NCBI GenBank assembly: GCA_022702545.1
Contig: JAHRBC010000007.1
Coordinates: 2,046,001-2,110,000 of the forward strand
Source: Phycomyces nitens
Taxonomy: Eukaryota; Mucoromycota; Mucoromycetes; Mucorales; Phycomycetaceae
Reading direction: 5' to 3'
DNA length: 64,000 bases
Part shown: positions 34,352-45,816 of the stretch, in pieces
Layout of the letters: each line of letters begins with the position of its first letter
How positions within the stretch are numbered: the stretch's first letter is position 1
Position numbers and translations under genes: made by a program
Notes under the pieces: generated by a model
Database searches by the model: none
Seen by the model: only the letters and a program-made list of their open reading frames with translations
Told to the model about the DNA's origin: nothing

Positions 34352-34996
34352 GATTTGGACGAATGGAAACCAGATAGGGTGACTCACAGAATATATTCTA
34401 AATGTTTTTTTTAATAGAATTATATACAAATTATGATAATTTTCCCTTGTTCCGATTCGTTTATCTCCATTGTATTTTTTTTTCTTTTTTCTTTTTTTTA
34501 CTTTTTACTCTTGAATCTCCATTATTTCACAAAACGCTTCTTTCCCCCTCTCTCTTTTTCTCTCTCTATCTCTCTCTCTCTCTTGTAAATCATAACAATA
34601 TAAAAAAAAACTTTTTTTTATTTTATAATTATTATTAATATTTTCCCATTATTATTATAAACCTTTAAATTTCCAATCCTAATAATTGTCTTATGTTTTT
34701 CATTATTGCCTAAACAATCTTGGCTTAACTGCTAGCACCCCCAAAAAAAAAGAAAAAAGAAAAAAAGCAAAAAAAGAAAAAGAAAAACATTTTTTTTTAT
34801 TTGATATAATTATTCTTGTTCTTCTTTGATAATATTTCGCTTTCACTTCTTCTTGCTCTTCCACTTTATTACAACCAACCTTTTCAACTTCTTCTTCTTC
34901 TTCCTTTTCTTTACGCAGTAAAGCAAAGCAAAGCAAAGTAAAAAAAAATCCCATATACAGTCCAAGTCCCGACCCACACCCCCAAAGGTACACAAA
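34352..34996. other. Pyrimidine-rich leader region before the cyclin gene
   Basis: This region is strongly T/C-rich on the plus strand: TTTTTTTTTCTTTTTTC, CTCTCTCTATCTCTCTCTCTC (34560-34582), and TTCTTCTTCTTCTTCC near 34890. Long pyrimidine tracts directly upstream of a fungal start codon are typical of promoters and 5' leaders of well-expressed genes. No gene is visible. Confidence 0.5.
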
Positions 34997-35272
34997 ATGA
35001 CTCTTCTCTCATCAGCTGCGCAAGCAGTCACAATAGCTACCAGTGTTGCTGCGCATCTTATTGGTGCGAGCCATTCCCATAAATACCCATCCAACTCACT
35101 CTTAGTTTCACTCTTGATCAACCAGACCACGACTATGCTTCCTACTCCTGAACCTACCCATAGTGATAAACGTGTGCCTGATCAACCACAACAGCAACAG
35201 CAGCAACAGAAACCACACCACCAGCAGCAACAACAACAACAACAACAATCGCAGCCACAATCACTGCAACAA

Positions 35273-35304
<32 letters not shown>

Positions 35305-36114
35305 AGCACAGCAACAAAAGCAGTACCATGAACACCAGCGTGTCTACGTCAACGCTCTAGTCGGTAAGCCCAGCAAGGCAAGATAAAGCCAAGCTTAATA
35401 TACTAATAATAACCATTTAAACCAGATGTGACGGTTCAGGCAATTGCCTCAATTTGGCCCAATGCTATCCGCACCCCCTCAACTGGAGCCGCCCATCGTC
35501 CCATCGCAAACCTAAACACCTTTCTCCACCATATCCTCAAACATTCCCGTACAACTCACTCCACCCTCCAACTTGCAATCTTTTACCTCTTCAGAGTACG
35601 CCCAAGAGTCCACGCCAGACACGATAGTGATGATGTCTACATGGCCTGCGGAAGACGCATGTTTTTGGCTTCTTTAATTTGTGCCCACAAATTCCTCCAC
35701 GACAAGACCTACAAAAACTCTGCATGGAGCAAGGTTAGCGGTCTTGCCGTTCACGAAATCAATCATGCGGAGCAGGTTATGCTCCAATTACTCGACTATC
35801 GCCTCTACGTCAAGAAGGACACTTACGACCAGTGGATGGACATGCTTCAGAACCATCTCAAGATGCAGCCTTTTACGACCCAAAAATCCCCCGAAGAAGA
35901 CCCCATTCTCAGCTCGGTTACCAAGCCTACCCAGCCGACTGCTTTCCATCTTGGCATGGCTACACCTGTCGAGACCAATGCTTCGGTCTGTGGGATCGTT
36001 CCTTCAGTCCAACTCTCCTGTCCTACCGGCCTTCCCTCTCCACCTGAACCAACCCTCAAACGAAAGCACCAAGATGATCACAGTATTCCCACCAAAAGAC
36101 GTGTTCACGCCTAA
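34997..36114 (+). CDS. Pcl/Pho80-type cyclin
   Basis: This is a cyclin predicted to activate a Pho85-type CDK. Two exons: 34997-35363 and 35426-36114, joined G/AT to give ALVDVTVQAIA. The N-terminal ~110 residues hold an initial hydrophobic stretch, then a long Gln tract encoded by mixed CAA and CAG (35188-35325). The cyclin box follows: YMACGRRMFLASLICAHKFL, then HDKTYKNSAWSKVSGLAVHE and INHAEQVMLQLLDYRLYV, the classic Pcl-family core (KFL-DK-Y-N-AW-K-SGL...EIN). The C-terminus is Pro/Ser-rich and ends with a basic KRKHQDDHSIPTKRRVHA, a possible bipartite nuclear signal. An internal ATG at about 35135 is an alternative start just before the Gln tract. Confidence 0.88.
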
Positions 36115-36899
36115 ATATTTTTTCTTTTTGTTCTTCTTCTTCTTCTTCTTCTTCTTCTTTTATATATATATATTCATTGTATATTCCCACCTTTCATTTA
36201 TACATTTTCTTTTTTTATTGTTTCCTATTGGTTACAATAAAGCAGCAGAATGTAGAATGAAGGTGTCTTTCTTGTTTTTTTTTTATTATTCTTCTTCTCT
36301 TTATCTTTCTCGCACAAACAAACATCACTCACTCGCACAAAAATCATATATTTCCTCCCTTGTATTTTTAGGTAATATTATCCCCTCTCTCCTTATTAAA
36401 TCCCCTCTCATGCCTCTTTATCTTAACCACTCGAATATTATTGGCACCACAAAAGCCTTCTATTAAAGGTTCGCATAATCATTCAACCATCACCACATTC
36501 ATTTCCTTATGCCTTTATATATGTATATATATGTATATATACATATATACATATATAATTTTTGTATGCTTGAAAGTTTATTACGAGATAAAGAGTATCT
36601 ACCTATCTATTATTTCTTAACCCCACATATAATAACAATAATAACAATAATTCTATAAATACCTGGTGCGCACATCTCTCTTTTGACAGTTGATAATAAT
36701 AATAATGATAATACAATCATTATTCATTGTTCAACAATTTGTACTTTTGGATCCTGCGGAGACCCAACCATATATGTATATTATATGTATATGTATATAT
36801 ATATATGTCTTTTTTTTTATATAAAATCTATATAGACAATAGTCGGACAAAAAATAGCTAGAGAACTTAAGCCACAGCCAGCCCTTTTGTTGTTTCCTA
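36115..36899. other. Spacer between cyclin and DPH5 genes
   Basis: It holds a CTTCTTCTTCTTCTTC run (about 36135-36160), a TATATGTATATATATGTATATATACATATATACATA palindromic AT block near 36520-36555, and AATAACAATAATAACAATAA runs. An open frame crossing 36115-36466 is read-through of the shifted cyclin frame. No separate gene. Confidence 0.5.
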
Positions 36900-38000
36900 A
36901 TGTTGTATATCGTTGGATTAGGCTTGTCAGACGAAACAGACATCACTGTCAAGGGACTCCAGGCCGTCAAGGGCAGTCAGCGCATCTACCTCGAGGCATA
37001 CACATCCATTCTCACAGTTGGAAAAGAAAAATTGGTAGGATCCCAAGAGATTGAGGGGAGGGGGGAGGGAAGGTAGATCATTAACTCCATCATAGGAAGC
37101 TTATTATGGAAAACCAGTCGTAATTGCCGATCGTGAGATGGTTGAGACCGAGAGCGATGCGATCCTTGCCAATGCAGACACAATCGACGTTTGCTTTCTG
37201 GTAGTTGGTGATCCTTATGGGTACGCGTCAAAGACAAACATACACACACGGACCCCCAAAAACACTAAAACACTAAAATACTAAAATACTAAATCGCGAA
37301 ATAGAGCTACTACCCACACAGATCTCGTGATTCGTGCTCGTGAGATGAACATCCCAGTCCAGGTCATCCACAATGCGTCTATTATGAATGCTGTTGGTGC
37401 CTGTGGTCTGCAGCTCTACAACTTTGGCCAGACGATTTCAATTGTGTTCTTTACTGACACCTGGCGTCCAGATAGTTTCTACGACCGTATTGTTGAAAAC
37501 CACAACATTGGATTACACACTCTATGCCTATTGGGTAATAATATTATTGTTTTTTTTTTTGTATTACGGCCAATTGATTTTGGGTTGAATATAGATATCA
37601 AGGTCAAGGAACAGAGTATCGAGAACATGGCAAGGTAAGATTGGGTCAAGATGACAATAGTTTACATGTCTTCCTTAGAGGCCGCAAGATCTATGAGCCT
37701 CCGCGCTACATGACCGTAAACCAGGCTGTTGAGCAGCTGTTGGAGATTGAAGAAAACCGTAAACAGGGTATCTGTACTCCTGAATCATTGGCTATTGGTT
37801 GTGCAAGAATTGGTACTGCCACTGAACAAATTGTGGCTGGTTCATTGAGCGAATTAGTCAATGTGGACTTTGGAGGACCCCTTCATTCGCTGGTCTTGGT
37901 GGGCAGCAAGATGCACCACATGGAAGCAGACTTTATCCGTGCCTATGCAACCAACCCCGAGACCTTTGATGACCTGGTTAAGAAGCAGTACAAGTTCTAA
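36900..38000 (+). CDS. DPH5: Diphthine synthase (diphthamide biosynthesis methyltransferase)
   Basis: It transfers methyl groups from AdoMet to the modified histidine of elongation factor 2 in diphthamide synthesis, in the cytosol. Five exons: 36900-37034, 37096-37220, 37305-37534, 37595-37634 and 37679-38000. It starts [20 protein letters not shown], the tetrapyrrole-methylase-like N-terminus. It continues [22 protein letters not shown], and [20 protein letters not shown] with the GDP-TTHTDL substrate motif. Then [40 protein letters not shown] and a C-terminal [16 protein letters not shown], ending LVKKQYKF. About 283 residues, the usual length. All junctions are GT-AG. Confidence 0.96.
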
Positions 38001-38246
38001 AGCAATAAAATGTTAATTATAGGTCCTAGGCCCCGTGAGAAAATAAGGACTCGGTGTGACATATTTTAGAGTATAGCGGCGCAGTTGGTTTATATATATA
38101 TATATTTTATAAGCTATATATTTTGATGAGTCATAGTTTTAATTTTTTTATTTTGTCTTGGATTTGCACAAGAAGAAGAATATATATTCAAACTGCTGTG
38201 TGCCTGGATCACCAATCATCTTATAAAATAATATATATATTATATT

Positions 38247-38585
38247 TTACTCACAAGTACTCTGCCAATAAAAATAATTAAAATAAAGAATAATTAAAAT
38301 AGAATAGAATCTTCTAGCTGGGCGGAAGATCTTTGATGGGTTATAGCCGAGAATACAAGAGTTTTCTTGAGAATACAAGACTGCGGCCATGCTCTTCTTT
38401 AGAATACATAGTCCAATAGATTCCACACGATCAGCGCAATTTGCTTTCAAAGCTGCCTTTATCCAATTAGCCCTAATGGTTTTCTTCAGCTGCTGAGTAC
38501 CATCATGATCAACGATTGGTATCCATGGTCGTATGCTTATTAAGTATGCTGTGCCTCTATCATTAATATATCTTTGTTCAACCAA
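38247..38585 (-). CDS. Hypothetical open frame, probably a partial exon
   Basis: A 112-codon frame without a clear ATG start (the first codon is TTG), reading YINDRGTAYLISIRPWIPIV then DHDGTQQLKKTIRANWIKAA, and LGYNPSKIFRPARRFYSI near the end. The first two thirds are protein-like. A possible upstream ATG (38707 on the minus strand, MNNPIALGC) with GTATGT could be a first exon, but the junctions do not resolve. No family is recognised. Confidence 0.35.
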   Translation of the reverse strand: MVEQRYINDRGTAYLISIRPWIPIVDHDGTQQLKKTIRANWIKAALKANCADRVESIGLCILKKSMAAVLYSQENSCILGYNPSKIFRPARRFYSILIILYFNYFYWQSTCE

Positions 38586-41500
38586 GTATAGATATCTATA
38601 TAAATCATCTTTTTTTTTTCAAACTCACTTTATCTTCTTGGGTTGCGTAGTCGCCAAGTATACACACAATACATACCACAGCCAAGAGCAATTGGATTAT
38701 TCATTTTTTTAAAAAATAATTGGGGGAGGGGAGGGGAGTTTGGTGCTTAACCTTTGCTTCTCACGGCAATTAAAAGGATCCAATCGATTCACAAGACAAA
38801 CCATGTTCTTGATCGATGCTTTCGATTGCTGCGCACCAAGACACAAAGATGGTCTTTAATTCGGGGAACAAGATGAGCATACAATATGTATACTGCAGAT
38901 ATTGGCTGGGAAACTCGAGGCAATAAGGTAAGCCGGACGATCTAGGTCTCTTTATCAGCCACGATCATCTTGTCTTTGTTAAAATACAGCAAGAGCAGCG
39001 ATAATGGCGAGGGTAAAAGGAGAGCAAAAGAGTCTATGAGTACCAGATAAGCACATTTTGTTTTTTCAAAAACAAATATATATATATATATATAAAGAGA
39101 GAGAAAGAGAGAAAGAGAGAGAGGAGAGAGAGTCTACACTGGAATAGCTTGCTCATTACAAAAAATATGTTTTTTTTATATATATCTACAGTGATTTGCT
39201 CTTCATAAATGTAACATTTTAACCGGTTAAATAAAATAAAACAACAACAACAACAACAACAATATTCGGATTTTATTTGAAACACGCCGTGAATACTACA
39301 AGATAAATATATGGCAGAGATTTTCTAAACAATACTTGTGGACGTATATTTTAAAATGATTTCCAGAGTGCTGAGCAATGTTGAACAGGTGAGATAAAAG
39401 GGCCATTAGCTCAGTCGATATGGTTTAGTATTTAGCTAAAGCCAACAAGGTTAAAATAGAGTGCTACCTGGTCTGAACCCTCTTGTTTCGATCTTTGAGA
39501 AACTAGTCTCTAGAGATCTATCGGGGGGACCTCTTCCACTCGCCTCTTTTTTTTATTTATATCAAAATTACCCCAAGTTTATCTAGTTTTACCGCTCATC
39601 GACGTGTCCAACACGTTATTTTTTTGGATAAAAACTTGCAACCAAATCTCATTTTTATTTTTATGTTTAGAATATGAGATTAGGTATAATAAAACATAGG
39701 ACAAGCCAATGAGTATTGTCAACAGAAAGCTACTCAAACTACCAATATATATATAACCAATAAAATCACAAACAAAGCTCAGGTTTGTTTTTTAGCCAAA
39801 CAATTAGTATTTATTCTTGGTGTAATACGTACGTATGAGACACAGATGGATATCTACAACCAGAGGCCATTTTGGATAAACGGGTCGATCTTTCACCTGT
39901 ATTAGGTGGACTTTATTTTACTCTATTTTGTATGGTTTTTAGAAGCAACTGTGGTAACTTGGGGTTGGGAACTTTTAGATACCGTGAGAGTGTTTTTTAT
40001 TATTATTTATTTATTAAATAAATAAATATTATGGTGGTTTATCTAGTAATTATTCCAAGTTGCCTTGTACTTTAATTACTATCGTCCAATGGTTGGTTAT
40101 CACTGCTGTAGTGCAGTGTATGTACAGTATGTAACTTTTTGAGATGTTAATTTGCCATGTATTGCCAGAATAGCCGGATATTGGTTGTAAAAAATCTTAT
40201 TTCACTCAACTGTGGTATGTATGCCACAATAACCAAGTCCATGGAATCGGTTTGTCATTATTTAAATTGGACAATGATTGTTCGACATACCCCTCCTCAA
40301 TTGCGACAAGTGTTGGTATGGATATTGTTGTCGCTGAAAGTTACAGTATTCACAGATGATTCTTCATCTGAATGTAGGATCGAGTTACACTTATTGCTTT
40401 TGTAATTGCAACTTCTGTTTCTTGGAAAGCTTACGAAATATATTTCACATGATTCTCACCTTTATTTGCTCTGGAAACACACGCGTAGCAGCAATTGAAT
40501 ATAGTCTGGGTGGTAGAATCGGTAGGAGAAAAAAGAAAAAAAAAAAGGGGGGGGGGGAGGGAGGTTTTGCCAAAAGCAAAGGGTGGTCCAATAACAAGGT
40601 TAGACAAAGTAACAGGCTTGAGCCTAAAGGTGTTGTGCTTTAATCCGTACAGGAGATAAATTGTCTTTTTGAATTGGGTAAATAAAAGATGTCAGAAATA
40701 GCGCGATAATGGAGATACAGTTAAACCGTTAAACCGTTAAACCGTTAAAACCGACAAAACGTCAACCAAGTTCAAGCTTTTTTTTTAGAGTTTGTTCTAA
40801 AAGAAAAAAGGAAAAAAAAAGATGGTTTAAAAATTTGTTCTAATGATTTCGATTGTGCCAAGTAAAAACAAGAAAAAAAAACGAAAAAGTATTATCAATC
40901 AAAATATATTATGGCGAGTAAAGAATCGTATGACTTGCTTGGTTGTCGATTTACTGATATAGAGTGAGAAATGCATAACTGGTGATTAAATTTTTGCGTT
41001 TTCAGTACGCACAAGTATGAAGCGCCGATTGTACTCTATAAATCACCGATTATAATTCCGACATTATATATACACATTTTGCAATTTATTCAAAAATATT
41101 TGAACTTTTTTATTTATTTATTATTAAATGTCAAGCACTCTTGTATTTTCTAGAGGAAAAAAAAAGGTATGACCAAAAAAAAGGGGAGTGGACGTCATAT
41201 TCATGTAGTTGCAAACAGAGAGTATCAGAGTTCTTGGCTCTACCGAGAGTGTGGCTTTTGTGCGGACAGAGAGAGCAAATAAGAAATGGTCTAGAAAAAT
41301 ACCCCTAGTATGTCAATGAGCGAAAAAGGGGGAGAATGGGGGTTTGACCGACAATTGAAAAAGCACATGCATACAGACACATATACATTGTCTCATTGCC
41401 ATGTCCTGCATCATGACAATGAACTTGGCAGGGGGGAGGCTAGTCCAGTCATACTCTTATAATCACGACCTGGACCTTGTAAAAGATAATAATAATAGTA

Positions 41501-41946
41501 ATAGAGGAAACTTTGTGGAATAAAAAAAAACCATGGCCCATGAGAGATATAAACGGTAGGCCTGATGCCAGTTTCTTAGATTACACTTTTTGCTAAAGTG
41601 AGAAAGAAAGCAAGCCATTGAATGACGATAAACAGCAATAAATCCCAGTTTTAGGTTGAATATTGATATACCCACTGGAAAATCTGGTTGGGATACAGGT
41701 TTTGAAAAATAGTCAATTGAGAACAGGAATGGGTATGATGGTTTATTGAATCAATCTTTTTTGTTTTTGTTTTTTTGCAAGTATAACAAATAGCAAGTTA
41801 AACATCATTTCTGTTGATAAAAGAGATAAAAAAGAACACTAGAATTAAATGAATCTTTTTTGTTATATGTGGTTTCAAGCAAGATTGTACAAGAGTGTAA
41901 AGTATGAAATTAAAAAAGAAAAATGAAGATGCTGAATGCTTGTGGT
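38586..41946. other. Gene-free region before the serine dehydratase gene
   Basis: About 3.4 kb with no supported gene. It contains AGAGAGA runs (39095-39130), an ACAACAACAACAACAAC run (39240-39260), an 8-bp tandem repeat (listed separately), a possible tRNA-like stretch near 39400 and a G-run near 40545. Short frames at 40157-40405 and 40356-40643 (plus) are of uncertain coding value. Confidence 0.5.
40721..40753 (+). repeat. TTAAACCG tandem repeat
   Basis: Three perfect 8-bp TTAAACCG units (40721-40744) followed by one with an extra A, TTAAAACCG (40745-40753). It sits in intergenic DNA. Function unknown. Confidence 0.9.
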
Positions 41947-44002
41947 TTAGCACATGGGAACATTGACTGCCAAACCACCCTGGCTTGTTTCCTTGTACTT
42001 TGACATCATGTCAAGACCAGTCTGTCGCATTGTCTCAATGACTTGATCAAGCGATACACGATGGTCACCTTCTCCGTTCAATGCCAACTGGGCAGCCGCA
42101 ATGGCCTTTACAGCAGCCAAGGCATTGCGCTCAATACAAGGCACTTGAACAAGTCCTCCAATAGGGTCACAAGTGAGACCCAGGTTGTGTTCCATGCCAA
42201 TTTCAGCTGCATTCTCTACTTGATCAACAGATCCACCCATGACAGCCGTAAATCCAGCAGCGGCCATGGAGCAAGCCACGCCGACCTCACCCTGACATCC
42301 AACCTCGGCAGCTAAAGATATATATATAATATGAGAAAACCCGAATTGATACATCATTCGTACTTACCAGAGATACTGGCGCCTCTTTTAAAGAGCATGC
42401 CAATTGCCGAAGTAGTCAGCAAGAATTCCATGACATCCTTTTCAGGGTTCTCGGAAATGAATTCGAGATAATACTTGAGCACAGAGGGAATGGTACCAGC
42501 TGCACCGTTGGTGGGTGCGGTTACGACTCGACCACCACATGCATTCTCTTCATTGACAGCAATGGCATACACTGAAAGATAGTCGAGTGCTATTGGCAAG
42601 TGTCAGTAAAGCTCACGATGATATCAATGTCTTACCTGGAAGGAAGAATCTCTTGCGCTGGCGTTTAGGCAATACAGAGAGTGACAGGGGGAACTGGGTA
42701 TCTGGAGACGATTGAGCTGAGTTGAGTGCTGATTGAGTAGATTGTGCTGATCCGGGAAGTGGTATCTGACTGTCACTGTATGTTGGCTGTGTGGCTACCG
42801 GGCCATACAAGCCCTTGAGAAGTTTGCTGTACAGAGCAGGCGCACGACGACGGACATTAAGACCACCAGGCAAGTAGTCTACACTCCAATTGATTAATAA
42901 GATTGGGTCCTAGTGGCTCTAGATATATATATATTTATATAAAAAGCAAATTACCGTTGGGGGATGCCATTACTCCGTTTCGAATGCTCTCGTCCATGGT
43001 GTTCCAGATCCTAAGCAGCTTTGACCTGATTTCTTCGGGAGTAGACCACTTTAGCTCGTTTTCATAGACAACCTGAGCAATCGTCATGTTCTCTCTCTTG
43101 CAGACAGCCAAAAGCTCCTCGGAATTCTTAAAGGGCAGGGCAACCACAGCAATATCCTGCTGAGTACGTTCAGCCACTGCCTGGGTTTCCTTTGTTTCTT
43201 CCGTAATGTCTTGCTTGTAATACACATTCTCGCCATGGTCAAGCTGGGTTGCAGCATTGACGACGAACCCACCACCAATGCTAAAGTACTCGTTTGTAGC
43301 AACCATGTTTGCCGATTCATCATAAGCACAGAACCGCAACCCATTGGGATGTTGGGGCAATGCCTTGAAGTAGTTGAAGATCAAATGCTTCTCTGGATCA
43401 AAGTTGATGCGGTGGGAGCCGTCCAATCGGATAGACTTGTTTGTGTGAATGTCTTCCACTCGTGATTTAATGGTTGTAGTTTCGACCATATCAGGCGTTT
43501 CACCTTCAATGCCCATAAGAATAGCTTCTGGGGTTCCATGGCCCTTGCCTGTCAATGCCAAGGAGCCAAACATATCTATGGTTACCAGAATGCTATATTT
43601 AGTCTGCCGATCGCTATTTTTGTCTTTGTTTTATATATATATGTTTTTCCTGGTTGGTTGCACTCAAGATTTCCGAAACTATGGCTTACCGACACGAAGT
43701 GTATGGACACGTTCGAGCACTTTATGCTCCTTGAGATCGTTGATAAAGATCTTTGCGGCTCTCATGGGGCCAACAGTGTGGGACGAAGAGGGTCCGACAC
43801 CGATCGAGAAGAGATCAAAGGTAGAGACTACTGCATGGTGGTCTGTAGATGATTCTGTGCTTGGGTTGGCCTGAGTAGTTTGGGCAGGAGCAGTGGAGTA
43901 CAACCGAGGTGTCACACGAGCAAGGGTTCTTGGGAATTGGGTGCTGATCAGTCTTGCCGGTTGAGCAGCCAGGAGCCGGGGGAATCTCTTGAGTGCATGC
44001 AT
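41947..44002 (-). CDS. Iron-sulfur L-serine dehydratase (bacterial SdaA-like), mitochondrially targeted
   Basis: It deaminates L-serine to pyruvate using a [4Fe-4S] cluster; the bacterial single-chain type, unlike PLP-dependent fungal Cha1. Five minus exons: 43690-44002, 42955-43575, 42636-42878, 42368-42589 and 41947-42311, 587 residues. The N-terminus [20 protein letters not shown] is a basic mitochondrial-type presequence. The beta domain starts [20 protein letters not shown]. The alpha domain has [36 protein letters not shown] and [18 protein letters not shown], with the cluster cysteines. The protein ends [10 protein letters not shown], keeping the C-terminal cysteine that in the Legionella enzyme plugs the cluster (known for that family). 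Between [12 protein letters not shown] and [13 protein letters not shown] lies a Ser/Gln-rich insert of about 50 residues, absent from bacterial forms as I recall them. Confidence 0.9.
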
Positions 44003-45816
44003 TTGTTGAAAATAGCTGCCAAAGTGCAAGGACAGAAAGTAAAAGAGAAAGAAAGAAAGAAAGAGAGGAGATATATATATTTATCAGGATAATATCAAGA
44101 ATTTTGACAAAGTCTTTTTCATTTTATAAATATGGCAAGAAGAAACACAGTCTCATTTTCCCACGGCATTGTAGGCCAATCAATCCTCATTTATAAAGAT
44201 AATAAATATACTAGTGCCATCTTTTTTGTCTACTCTAACCCTTTATTATCAGGGCAACCTGGCCAATCTGCCATGGATTTGGTGGCAAGTCTGCCTCCTA
44301 CAGGATGGGCCTTGTATGTCTAGACACACTTGATTGTGTAATGTCCAAAACGATATTTACTATAAAGGGCTCCCCATTTTTTTTTGGGGAGAAAGAGAGA
44401 GAGAGCAATAGAGTCTTGTCCTGTTTAGTAGATATCTTGGCTTATCATACACTTGGTGGATTTTACTGCCATTTGCACCGAGCATTCTCTGGTATCAATT
44501 GTGCCCGTGCATCTTGGACGGTTGGCAAGACAACCACGGGATCCATGGCAACTGGCGAGCAATTGGAGGTTTATAGGTCATAATCTCTTTCAGCTAAACA
44601 GGACCGCCTATTGGTCTTGCTCATCCCGCAGACAGCTTTTTTTTTTGACACGGTGGAATCCATTTATATTTACATGGCGTCACCTAATGAGAACCGGGTG
44701 CAAAAGATGTTTCAAAAACCAAAAGAAAGACGAACAAAGTCCTACACTCCTTCCACACTTTGATTCACCAATTCACCAATGTGAAATCATAACTCTGAAC
44801 AGCGCCTGTCAACCAGATTTTGATTCATTATCCATGCGGTATTTCAAAAAAAAAGACTCTTGCGGTACGACAATTGGACAGGTTGCACAATTATTTTTCT
44901 TTAAAAAAAAAGGTTTGCTGAACCTTATTGGATGGTCCCACCTTGGGGATCAAGGTATATATTATCCCTAACATGTGCATCTCATTCTACAGTGTGAAAA
45001 AAAAAGTATTGTGCTCTACATTTTAGACTTCTTGGAATCAGATATGGATCTGGTGTTCTTTTGGTGTGTACACATTGTCCATCTAGACATTTTTTCCCTA
45101 ATAAGTCCAGCAATAATATCAAGTGTATTTGTTTAGTATCAATAAAACTCCTCGTTCAATGCCCAGAAACAGTCTGTTTGGAAATTGGATACAAAATGTC
45201 CTTTATAGATTTTATTACTATTGAGAAATAAGGATAGTAATGGGTTCATTATTGGTTGTGCTGGTAGCATGCCTGGTAATGTTCTGCAAGTGCACCAGCC
45301 GTGTAAACAGATAGTTCTTGAATACTCTTATAATCATCCAAATAGATACTTTTGTATGCATTGACACCACTTCTCACAAACAAAACAAATAAAGCAGGCT
45401 AAAAATAACTAGGACAGAGAGATTATAAGTTTAGGAGTGCCTCAGCTCTTTTTTTTTAATGCAAAAGTGCCCACACCCTTCTAAGTTCCCAAAGACACCT
45501 GTTTTTATCTTGTTCATGGTTCTCGAGACCCAATGTTTTATTTAGATGGTCAATAGCACAAGCTGGGTCTACAGGCCAAACACCAAAAGATTCATTATAG
45601 AAATACACTTTATAATCTAATATGTCCAAGTGAGTGTGGGTATGATATTGGTCTAAAAGGGCTACTTGGCCATGGTTAATAATCTAAATTCTACTTTGCT
45701 TGGTCCCTTTCTGGTGCACAAGTCAAAGAAAAAAAAGTACCCAGCCTAGAGACGAACAATAGGCATGGATCTCTCAAATGCTATAGGTTTTTTTTAAGAC
45801 TAGGATAATAAGCAGC
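44003..45816. other. Spacer with short uncertain frames
   Basis: Frames at 44132-44323 and 44453-44971 (plus, 172 codons, starting MVDFTAICTEHSLVSIVPVH) look weakly coding, but the longer one has Lys/Phe runs from A/T tracts and no recognisable motif. The rest is AT-rich. I do not call a gene. Confidence 0.4.

Noticed and set aside
36115..36466. Long plus-strand frame running past the cyclin stop
   Set aside because: It is the cyclin exon read in another frame and then T-rich spacer; no protein-like composition.
44453..44971. 172-codon plus-strand frame downstream of the serine dehydratase 5' end
   Set aside because: No motif, Lys/Phe runs from A/T tracts, no supporting splice structure; left as uncertain spacer.
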